Below, piece after piece: positions 7,486-14,669 of a DNA stretch of 64,000 nt. Source of the DNA: Tessaracoccus sp. OH4464_COT-324 (lineage in GTDB: Bacteria; Actinomycetota; Actinomycetes; Propionibacteriales; Propionibacteriaceae); contig NZ_RQYZ01000003.1 of NCBI RefSeq assembly GCF_003932855.1, positions 62,001 to 126,000 of the forward strand, given 5' to 3'. Both the position numbers and the translations under genes were made by a program. Position 1 is the stretch's first letter. Each line of letters starts with the position of its first letter. A model generated the notes under the pieces. The model saw nothing but the letters and a program-made list of their open reading frames with translations. It was not told the origin of the DNA and searched no databases.

Positions 7486-9689
7486 CGGTTCCTCCCCTTC
7501 CTCGACTGCTCCTGCCGCTTCTGCTGCTCCTGCCCCTTCCGCTGCTTCTTCCACCGGATTCGCTGGGGCTTGTCCGCTTCGGGCAGCGGGGTCCACCTGC
7601 GTTCCGTCTTGGTGAGCCTCTCGCCGTCGTTTTCCTTGAAGAAAGAGAAGCTCTCCGCGAACTCCTTCGTGCCGAACTGCCGCCAGTCCGCGCCCGGTGG
7701 GTAGCTGACCAGCGGCTCGTCGTCGCCCAGCGCGCCAATGGCGAGCAGCTTGAACAACGACCGCCAATGCCCGATGCTGCCGATCCGTTCCCGCAGCGCG
7801 ACGATGTCCTTCTGGGTGAGCTCGCCGGGCTCCGTCGCCGGCCGCGGGGCCGAGCCGTAGCGGTCGGCCACCTCAGTGACGGTGGCGGACGTGATCCGGG
7901 GCACGACGGTGCCCAGCCCGAGCGGCTTGCCGCCGCCCAGGTGGGTGGCGAGCCGGGCCCCCACCAGCGCGGAACCCTGCTCGTAAATCCTGCCCTGCAC
8001 CCACTTCAGCAGGTTGGGATCCACCGCCGCCATCAGCGCCTGCACGGCGTAGCGTGGGAGCCGGTCGAAGGTGATGGTGCCCAGAAGCCGCGTGCGCTGG
8101 CCGTTGCCTTCCGGCCAGACGAGCAGCGTTTCCTCCGTCGCGAGCGGCTGGCCGGGCGCCTTCTCGTAGCGCGGCTTGGCCGCCTTCGCGCCCAGCTTCT
8201 TCCACTCCTTCGCCTGCTTAACGGGGTCGGCGTGCCAATAAAACTTGCGTCCCCTGAGCTGCGCGGCAGGCTTACCCAGCCCCCAGTGCGCCGCGCTGTC
8301 CCAGTGCGCGGCCACATCCCCAGGGTCCCGGGTCAGCCCGCCCATCGGCCTGCCCCGCAGGTAGAAGCCCCCCGCGCCCGGCTTCGGGTTGCCGAGCGGG
8401 GCGAACTCCTCCACCTGCCGCGTCGGCGGGCCCACCGCCACCGCGGCGGAGAACGCGACGTGGCCCCGGTAGCCCCGGTTCTCGCCGCGACCGGCGTCCT
8501 CGCCCGAGGCGTCGATGCTGCCGAACGTGGCGCAGCTGAGGCACAGGCCCGCGCCGTCGTCGCACTCGCACGGCCACACCGCCTGCGGCACCCGCTCGCG
8601 CGCCGGCCCCTTGCTCGCCCGCCGCCAAATCTGCGCCAGGCGCAGCTCCTCAAGCCGGCCCTCCCGCACCTTCGCCCACACCACGTCGCCCGGGAACAGG
8701 AAGCCGCTTTGCTGCACCCGATACCCCAGCTTCATGCCCCGGCGCTCCATCACCTTCGGCTTCGCCTTGCCCTGCCACTGGGAGTTGTCGACGCCCGCGC
8801 GCACCGCCGACGGCGAGGACGGGTTGCTGAGCTTGCGCCGGTCGTCGCTGCCCGCGCAGGCGTGCCGGAAGTTGTCGAGCGCGCGCCTGTCACCGTCGCT
8901 GTCCGGGTCGAAGCGCCACTCCTCGTCGCTCAGCCGGGCCGCCGCCCAGAAGGTGCCCTTCTTGAACCGGGCCCCGACGTCGGTGATCAGGAAGATGCAG
9001 CGGTCGATGAAGTCTTCGGCCGACGGCGACTCGCCGCGCAGCTTCTCCTCCACCTGGCGCCGGCTGAAAACGCGTCTCCCGAAGGCCTGGGCCAGTTCGA
9101 AACGACGGATCGGGTTTCCTTTGCTGTCGTTGCCGAAACTCTTCTCCTCGGCGTCGTTCAGGTTCAGCTCCACCACGTCACCCGTGGTGGGCAGCTCGCG
9201 CTGGCTGTAGCCCGGCAGCCGCAGTAGCGCCCGCGCCTCGACGAACGTGGAGTCCTCGCCCAGCAGCATCCGCGTGGGCAAGCCGTCCCTCGCTTCGAGC
9301 ACGAGCGACAGCCGCCAAAACTCGTCCTCCGCCTCGGTCCACGACTGGGCGGGCAACCGGTAGCCGGGGACGTGGTCCCCGTCGAAGATGCGCAGGCAGC
9401 CGTTGAACATCGTCTCGTGCAGGCTACGCACCGCGCCCTTGATGCTGGAGCCCGGCACGCGTACCGTGCGCGAGCCCTCGTCCCACCACTCGGCCTTCGT
9501 GTCCCCCGACGGCAGCTTCAACGGGGTTTGCAGCTCCCACTCCACCTCCAGCTTGCCGCAGTAGAGCGGCTCGCCGTCCTCGGTCGTCGGCTCCCCAACA
9601 TGCCCCCAGGGTTTGAGCCGGTTAACCTCAGCGGGCAGCGGCACGAAGTTGTAGGGGTTGACGAAATCGCCGTGATCCAGGCTAAGCAT
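7482..9689 (-). CDS. Large TIGR03986-type Cas7 (RAMP) protein with insertion
   Basis: 735 residues. The N-terminus has the family signature FVNPYNFVPLP, followed by VRVPGSSIKGAVRSLHE (RAMP glycine-rich motif, about residues 75-95). A central Cys cluster (PCECDDGAGLCLSCATFGS) looks like a zinc knuckle leading into the typical RAMP motif CATFGS...GHVAFSAA. A late segment ARLATHLGGGKPLGLGTV is the G-loop near the end of the fold, and the C-terminal 30 residues are Lys/Arg/Gln-rich. This size and pattern fit the Cas7-with-insertion subunit of type III-D complexes. ATG at 9689 has a strong ribosome site (GGAGGGAGG). The stop overlaps cas10 (ATGA). Confidence 0.85.
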   Translation of the reverse strand: MLSLDHGDFVNPYNFVPLPAEVNRLKPWGHVGEPTTEDGEPLYCGKLEVEWELQTPLKLPSGDTKAEWWDEGSRTVRVPGSSIKGAVRSLHETMFNGCLRIFDGDHVPGYRLPAQSWTEAEDEFWRLSLVLEARDGLPTRMLLGEDSTFVEARALLRLPGYSQRELPTTGDVVELNLNDAEEKSFGNDSKGNPIRRFELAQAFGRRVFSRRQVEEKLRGESPSAEDFIDRCIFLITDVGARFKKGTFWAAARLSDEEWRFDPDSDGDRRALDNFRHACAGSDDRRKLSNPSSPSAVRAGVDNSQWQGKAKPKVMERRGMKLGYRVQQSGFLFPGDVVWAKVREGRLEELRLAQIWRRASKGPARERVPQAVWPCECDDGAGLCLSCATFGSIDASGEDAGRGENRGYRGHVAFSAAVAVGPPTRQVEEFAPLGNPKPGAGGFYLRGRPMGGLTRDPGDVAAHWDSAAHWGLGKPAAQLRGRKFYWHADPVKQAKEWKKLGAKAAKPRYEKAPGQPLATEETLLVWPEGNGQRTRLLGTITFDRLPRYAVQALMAAVDPNLLKWVQGRIYEQGSALVGARLATHLGGGKPLGLGTVVPRITSATVTEVADRYGSAPRPATEPGELTQKDIVALRERIGSIGHWRSLFKLLAIGALGDDEPLVSYPPGADWRQFGTKEFAESFSFFKENDGERLTKTERRWTPLPEADKPQRIRWKKQRKGQEQQKRQEQSRKGRNR

Positions 9690-9725
9690 GTCTGCCTCCC
9701 TCCAGGCTGGCCAGGTTGCGTATCC

Positions 9726-11495
9726 TCATTGCTCTGAACCGTCCTTCCTTGCTTCTTTGCCGCAGGTCGTAGCGAAAAAACGCAGCAGGTTGTCGGGGTC
9801 GGCTGCGAAACGCGCCAGGCCGCGCGCCCCCAGGATCTGCCCGGCGTCGTCGCGCACCTCCCCATACGGGAAGTAGAAGTCCCGCCGCGACGAGTGGGCC
9901 GCCGTGATCCGCGGCACGATGTACCCCTCGCCGGCGACGTAGGGCGGCTCCCCGCAGACGCCGCCCTCGACGATCTCCGTCACCGGGACGGCCACGCCGC
10001 CGAAGGTGAGCGGCTCGTCGCTGCGCCGCTCCTCCGCGACGCGCAGCGCCGCACCCTCCCCCGGCCGAGGCCACTCCAGCACCACCTGGTCGTCGCGGTA
10101 GATCCGCAGGGCGTGCAGGGTGAGGTTGGTGAGTTTCGCGGGCGGGGCCGCGCGATCGTCGGCGTTCTCCGGCTGGCAGAACACCTCCGTGATGGGGCCG
10201 CCCGGCTCGCCCGGCTGGCAGCGGATCACCGGGTGGTACCGCTTCCCCGAGGCCCCCACCTCCCGGCCCAGCTCGTAGAGCACGCAGTTCAGGGTGTTGG
10301 TGCGGCTGCCCACCAGCGCCGTCAACGCCACCGGGCCACTGTAGACGATGTGCAGCTCCCGCTCACCAAACGCGCCGAGCGTACGCAGCTTCTCGCCGAA
10401 CTCCTTAGCCAAGGCCGCGCCCGCCGACGCCGGGATGGTGCCCTGCTCCTCTCCGCGCTTCGTCGACAGCTTCACCAGCTCCGCCCCCAACTCAGCACGC
10501 AACCGCTCGACCGGGGCTCCGCTGCCCTCATCGCCGTGGCGCAGCCACACCACCACGGGCTTCCGCACCTCCGCCGGCGCCTCAGCGACGCAGGCGGAGG
10601 CCTGCTCGACGTGCCAACCGTCCGCCGCCGACGCCCCGGCCTGCTCGCCCCAAACCTCGCCGTTCAAATCCCGAACCGTCAACTTTTTAAACCGGGTGAT
10701 GGGCAACGCGGCCCCCAACGCCCACAGCAGGCTGAAATGCCCACCGCCGACCAGCTCAACCTGCTGCACCCCCTGCGCGTACAGCGCGTCCACCAGCAGC
10801 GGCAAGGTTTGCTGCAGCGAGCGGTAGCCCACCTCCTCCGGCACCCCGGTGGCCTTGCTCTGCCGCAGCCGCACCATGAGGTCGTAGGCCCCCTCCTGGG
10901 CTGTGGGGCCCGACCACCGGCTGCTCGCGTCCGGCGCGGGACGAGTCTGCGTCTGAATCACCATCTTCTTCTGCTGCCGAACCGCCTCACTGTTCTTCAC
11001 GCGCTCGCGCAGCAGGTCCGCAATCAGTTGACGCAACTCGTGGTTGCCCGGGATCAGCGCGTACTGTTTGAGGTCGCTCAGCTTGGGCTCGCCGTGGTCC
11101 TCGCCGTTGGGCGCCAACAACCTGCCGGGCGCGTGCACGTCGATGCCCAAGCCGTCCTCGCCAGCAATGGTGTTCAGGATAAGCAGTTTGAAACCGTTGT
11201 CCTGGCGCTCCAGTTCCCGAAGCGCGGGCAGCTCGTGGCGGGGCACAAATTCGCTGTTGCCCAGTTCCGGCGTGACGATGAGGATCGCCGCCGAGATGCC
11301 CGCGGCGAACGCGTCGCGCACCCGCACCGCCGTCTCCCCCGGCGGCAGATCGACGATGTCCCGCCACGGCGCGAGCCCCGCCGAACGCAGATACGTGTCC
11401 AGCAGCATCGCGTAGCGGTGACCGTCGCTGCGCCGATAGGAAATGAAAACCGGCCCCTCGGGGTCGTAATACGCCTTCTCCGCCTTGGTGTTCAA
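9726..11495 (-). CDS. TIR-SAVED effector with extra C-terminal domain
   Basis: The TTG at 11495 is the best start: it has GGGAGG 8 nt upstream and puts the TIR fold at residue 15, giving 589 residues. Residues 15-160 are a TIR domain (VFISYRRSDG, LRSAGLAPWRD, ISAAILIVTPE); the likely NADase glutamate is E88 in SEFVPRHELPAL. Residues about 225-460 are a SAVED domain, which binds cyclic nucleotides, with GGHFSLLWALGAAL and the diagnostic HIVYSGPVALTALVG. Known TIR-SAVED proteins form filaments on cyclic nucleotide binding and cleave NAD+. Unusually, about 125 residues follow SAVED (including FYFPYGEVRDDAGQILGARG); I do not recognise that domain. It is the first gene of the cas operon, 36 nt before the large Cas7 gene, so it is inferred to be the ancillary effector driven by Cas10's signal. 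Confidence 0.88.
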   Translation of the reverse strand: MNTKAEKAYYDPEGPVFISYRRSDGHRYAMLLDTYLRSAGLAPWRDIVDLPPGETAVRVRDAFAAGISAAILIVTPELGNSEFVPRHELPALRELERQDNGFKLLILNTIAGEDGLGIDVHAPGRLLAPNGEDHGEPKLSDLKQYALIPGNHELRQLIADLLRERVKNSEAVRQQKKMVIQTQTRPAPDASSRWSGPTAQEGAYDLMVRLRQSKATGVPEEVGYRSLQQTLPLLVDALYAQGVQQVELVGGGHFSLLWALGAALPITRFKKLTVRDLNGEVWGEQAGASAADGWHVEQASACVAEAPAEVRKPVVVWLRHGDEGSGAPVERLRAELGAELVKLSTKRGEEQGTIPASAGAALAKEFGEKLRTLGAFGERELHIVYSGPVALTALVGSRTNTLNCVLYELGREVGASGKRYHPVIRCQPGEPGGPITEVFCQPENADDRAAPPAKLTNLTLHALRIYRDDQVVLEWPRPGEGAALRVAEERRSDEPLTFGGVAVPVTEIVEGGVCGEPPYVAGEGYIVPRITAAHSSRRDFYFPYGEVRDDAGQILGARGLARFAADPDNLLRFFATTCGKEARKDGSEQ

Positions 11496-11769
11496 CGAAC
11501 CCGCCTCCCGCCGCGCCGTCGCGGCACAACTGACGCTAGCGAAACCAGCCGGCGCCCGGGACCGCCCAACCGAGAATGAACAATCGGATTGACCACTGCT
11601 CGCCAAACCCCAGCTCCGGCCCCAAAAGCCGCAGGCGGGGCTGCGAACACCATGATCCAACTCCTTGTCTTGAAAACGATTGATGAGGGACGACTCTCCG
11701 CCCGCCCCTGCCCGCCGTCAGCTCCGCCGGCCGAACCGACGACCGCCAGCCCAAGCGGGGCAGCCGCCG

Positions 11770-11892
11770 TCAGGAGCAGCTGCCCCAGTGACAGCCGTGC
11801 TGATCAACAGGAGTGCCCCGCTTGATCGTCTCATTGCACGAGCAGCAGCGGACCTCCGTCTCGATCACCTTTTCCTGACAAGCACAGGACAT
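11770..11892 (-). CDS. Cys-rich 40-residue microprotein upstream of the cas operon
   Basis: I found this small frame by direct translation: ATG at 11892, TGA at 11770-11772, with GGGAG 6-7 nt before the start. The 40-residue product has seven cysteines (3, 5, 16, 17, 19, 34, 39) and two histidines (32, 35), arranged as MSCAC, RCCSCNE and HGCHWGSCS. A CxxC at 16-19 paired with H32/C34/H35/C39 would suit one zinc site. It is on the same strand as the type III operon, 274 nt upstream of tir-saved. Function unknown; the high Cys density and good ribosome site argue that it is real, but short frames in GC-rich DNA can mislead. Confidence 0.5.
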   Translation of the reverse strand: MSCACQEKVIETEVRCCSCNETIKRGTPVDQHGCHWGSCS

Positions 11893-12704
11893 CGTCGTCT
11901 CCCATCAACTCGGTCACCCTCTACTGACGGACAGAACACCCGCGACCCGACGGCCCGGAGACACAACCCGAGGGCGAACTTCAGCACCCACCACGCGCCC
12001 ATCTGTTCGCCCGTGCTCTGGCCGCTCGATCAATCCAACGATCTGCCCGCCCGATCCGCACGCCTGCCGGAGGTGACGCATCTGAGGTTTCGTGCCGTTC
12101 CGGTGCGAATTCTTTCTCTTGGGCGGTAATAGCGTGGGTTCAAGCAGCCGTTGCACCACCTTGATCTGGAGGGTGTGAGCGATGGGGAGAACTCGAAGAT
12201 GGTCGCCAATTCCCGACTGCGTGGCTAAGCCCGAGGCAGGCTTTCCAGAAAGGTCGCCCGGTCCGACGGCGCTGCCGTCGGGGGACGCGATGCGCTCAAG
12301 CGTGAGCCGGTGGCCTGCCTACGCACCAGCCGGGGGCTCAGGTCCCCAGGAAGCGATCTCTCAACAGAGCACCGAGACCGCAGATCGGGCCGTTCCCGGG
12401 TTGCGTTCCGCGAGAATGTACGGTCACTGGCCTCGGTCGAGTCGAAGGCCTTTATCGCCAAACTGGCTGATGTTTTCCCTCCTGCCCTTCATATGTAAGA
12501 AATCGTGGTTGCCTAGTCTGACATTGAAAGAGGCTGAGATACCGCTTATCGCGTTATCGCGCATCAGCAGAAACTAGGCGTGGGTACGATTTCTGCGTCG
12601 AGTCAGCGGCATCCAGACACTTGCGTCGAAGACGGAGGCAGCGGTCGCCTCACAAGTTGTGTGTCATCCCGAGCGTCGACACACTATAGATAAGGTGTGC
12701 CCCC
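11893..12704. other. Long stretch without a convincing gene
   Basis: About 810 nt upstream of the defence operon. Frames of 78-149 residues exist on both strands but are Arg/Ser/Pro-rich, lack ribosome sites and show no motif. The DNA is less GC-rich near 12480-12560 than its surroundings. The element ATAGATAAGGT at 12686-12696 recurs upstream of abiEi. I see no RNA gene, terminator or transposon end here. Confidence 0.5.
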
Positions 12705-12920
12705 GTGTCGCACTTATTCTTCTTCGACAACAGCGAAGATCGGCTGTCTGAACCCGTCTGGCCGAATCACTCACAAGCTAGCGTCTCGGAACCCTCCGGG
12801 CAGTATCGTTCGCTGCGTTTACTCAAGCTCTCGGTATCACAAGGTAACCAGAGTGCCTATGGACGGGCGTTCGACTCGGAGGTGGATTTTGGGTTCGGAG
12901 TTTTCCTCACGCCTTCGTGA
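12705..12920 (+). CDS. Possible small hypothetical protein
   Basis: A GTG-started frame of 71 residues beginning MSHLFFFDNSEDRL and ending FGFGVFLTPS. It converges on the abiEii stop at 12940. The composition is more protein-like than neighbouring random frames (hydrophobic, aromatic and acidic residues balanced), but there is no clear ribosome site and no recognisable family. It could be the remnant of a longer gene or not coding at all. Confidence 0.2.
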   Translation: MSHLFFFDNSEDRLSEPVWPNHSQASVSEPSGQYRSLRLLKLSVSQGNQSAYGRAFDSEVDFGFGVFLTPS

Positions 12921-12939
12921 AGTAGGCGTTGAGTGCGCG

Positions 12940-13836
12940 CTACTCGCCTGTCTTACGGAAGAGACCCCGCGGGCGGGCAAGATCATGCTGGGGCTCGGAG
13001 CGGAAGATTGGGTCGACGAACTCCGCAACCAGCGCGACCTGGTCGTCGAGTTGGACTTCGCAGAGGTCTTCGAGATGTTCCTTGCGGCGCCACGCAGCCC
13101 ACTTCGCCTGGCCAATGGAGCCATAGCCTTCCAGGTGGGGCCCGACTGGTTCCAGAGTCACACCGCGGTACCGGGCGACGGCTTCGGCAGATCGTCGCAG
13201 CTCGCTTGGGTCAAAGCCTTGGCGGCAGAGCTGCACGATGTCGACGTAGTCGCGCCACCGGGTGCTGGTGATGCCGCGTTCCAGGATGGCGACGGCCTTC
13301 TCGGCGATCGTGGTCTCTGCCGCGTACCCCAAGAATTGCAAGGGCTCACCCAGTACCCGTTCGATAGTGACCCGTCGCGGGGCCGGAACGATCGGGTCGC
13401 CGGTGGAGACATCCCAAGCAGCGGTGCCCCTCCAAGGACCGATCGCTGCCTTCACGCGCACCCGGAAGCCGGGATAATCAACGGACTCTCGAATCTCCTG
13501 GACGCCGACGCTCCCGACGTCGAACGTAACCCCATCATCGGTTGGCACTGCAGCGAGTTGCGCCACAATCTTTCGGAGATGCTCTGGTGTGACATCGGTG
13601 CTGATCGCATTCGCGTCAACGTCCTTGGTTGGCCGCCGAACACCGTAGGCCGCGAGCAGAATGCCACCCTTGAGCACAAAGTCTTGGCCGTGCTCGGTAC
13701 CGCTGAGACGGCCCAGAAACGATTCGAGCAGATGCCGAACCAGATACTCCTGGGTGGGGGCCGGGCCGCCAGTCCGGCTTGCCGTCGACCGCGCCTTAAC
13801 TTGCAAGGACTTGAACACCTCCTCCCCCCGCGTCAT
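12940..13836 (-). CDS. AbiEii/AbiGii-family nucleotidyltransferase toxin
   Basis: 298 residues from the ATG at 13836, which overlaps the antitoxin stop (ATGA). The nucleotidyltransferase core is clear: FVLKGGILLAAYG, then RRPTKDVDAN, giving the conserved GG...DxD metal site. A further conserved segment is YAAETTIAEKAVAIL followed by RWRDYVDIVQL. This family transfers nucleotides to cellular targets (tRNA in characterised MenA/AbiEii members) and arrests growth, giving phage abortive infection and plasmid stabilisation. Its partner is encoded immediately upstream. The pair sits beside the CRISPR locus, as in a defence island. The longer in-frame extension upstream to 13935 overlaps abiEi and is unlikely to be translated. 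Confidence 0.88.
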   Translation of the reverse strand: MTRGEEVFKSLQVKARSTASRTGGPAPTQEYLVRHLLESFLGRLSGTEHGQDFVLKGGILLAAYGVRRPTKDVDANAISTDVTPEHLRKIVAQLAAVPTDDGVTFDVGSVGVQEIRESVDYPGFRVRVKAAIGPWRGTAAWDVSTGDPIVPAPRRVTIERVLGEPLQFLGYAAETTIAEKAVAILERGITSTRWRDYVDIVQLCRQGFDPSELRRSAEAVARYRGVTLEPVGPHLEGYGSIGQAKWAAWRRKEHLEDLCEVQLDDQVALVAEFVDPIFRSEPQHDLARPRGLFRKTGE

Positions 13837-14390
13837 GACAATGCCTCCAGGGCTCGGAGGACCGGCGCTTTCGCGCGGGGGAGTTGTAGAGCCATCTGCA
13901 TCAGGTGGTTGGGCTTCCCGCCACGACGCAGCCACTCCTTGAGCGCATCGCGTGCGATCTCGTAGCCAAGGTGGCCGCGCAGGCGGAAGGCGTCGGCGAT
14001 GCAGCGTTCGGGAGAGTAGATCCCGATCGACAGGTCGCTGCCCTCGATCGAGATCTCGTCGCGTCCGACGCCGAACGTGGCCGCATCGAACTGGTGCCAG
14101 GTGATCGCTTGCTCAGTGGCGGGGGAACGCGAGCCCCGGGGGATCGCGACGTCAAGCGTGTCGGGGATCACGTCAATCAAGTCATGGTGGGCGAGCGCCG
14201 AAGTGAGGCAGATCGTCGCGTCGGGTCGACGCGTGGCGGCCTCGATCAGGTTCCAGTCAGAGGCCGGTGCATCCGTGGGCAGGTAGATTCCGCGCGCTAT
14301 TCGGGTGAGGTCGCCAGCGTTGGCGGCCCGGTAAAGACCGGCGCGCGACAACCCCGACCGGGTTGCGGTCGAAGGCGTGATGGGGGCCAT
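13833..14390 (-). CDS. AbiEi-family antitoxin/transcriptional repressor
   Basis: 185 residues with the AbiEi plan. An N-terminal winged-helix part (SRAGLYRAANAGDLTRIARGIYLP, about 15-40) is followed by the antitoxin body with DATICLTSALAHHDLID and a terminal CIADAFRLRGHLGYEIARDAL segment typical of the family. AbiEi proteins neutralise the toxin without stable complex formation (type IV) and repress their own promoter through repeats upstream. The ATG is at 14390 and the downstream toxin gene overlaps by ATGA. It is somewhat shorter than many AbiEi proteins (often 190-290). Confidence 0.88.
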   Translation of the reverse strand: MAPITPSTATRSGLSRAGLYRAANAGDLTRIARGIYLPTDAPASDWNLIEAATRRPDATICLTSALAHHDLIDVIPDTLDVAIPRGSRSPATEQAITWHQFDAATFGVGRDEISIEGSDLSIGIYSPERCIADAFRLRGHLGYEIARDALKEWLRRGGKPNHLMQMALQLPRAKAPVLRALEALS

Positions 14391-14425
14391 GGTGCCACCT
14401 CCAGAAAGCGTGAGACGAAACGTCC

Positions 14426-14436
14426 ATAGATAAGGT
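14426..14436 (-). promoter_or_regulatory. Candidate abiE promoter element
   Basis: On the minus strand this reads ACCTTATCTAT, with TTATCT as a plausible -10 about 36-46 nt before the abiEi ATG. The identical 11-mer in the same orientation occurs at 12686-12696, beyond the 3' end of abiEii. AbiEi proteins autoregulate by binding near their promoter, so this could also be part of an operator. Confidence 0.35.
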
Positions 14437-14614
14437 TAGCTGACTGCACTTCGTTCTACCATGGCCTAGCGTGCTCCCCGTGGAGATCACGTAAAACTCG
14501 CGTCAAACGCCCGTGACCGGCCTCAACCGCCCAAGCAGAATCGGAACGAGATGTCGCGCGTCCACGGACGCGTCACCAACGCCCCGACCACCCGACGTGG
14601 CGCGGCTGAGCGGG

Positions 14615-14654
14615 AAACAAAACTGGGGGCGACCCACAATCGGGCCGCCCCCAG
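14615..14654 (-). terminator. Rho-independent terminator of the dehydrogenase operon
   Basis: Arms 14623-14635 and 14642-14654 pair over 12 bp with one mismatch (CTGGGGGCG side). On the minus strand the hairpin is followed at once by TTTTGTTT. It lies 16 nt past the SDR stop and so closes the adh-deoR-E2-E3-E1-PHP-SDR transcript. Confidence 0.85.
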
Positions 14655-14669
14655 CAAGTGCAAGCACGC

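Noticed and set aside
7486-7767. Longer cas10 with about 94 extra N-terminal residues
   Set aside because: The extension mirrors the end of the large Cas7 gene in another frame; the ATG at 7485 overlapping the upstream stop fits the operon's pattern.
11914-12159. 81-residue minus-strand frame upstream of the Cys-rich gene
   Set aside because: Arg/Gly-rich composition, no ribosome site, no motif; probably chance.
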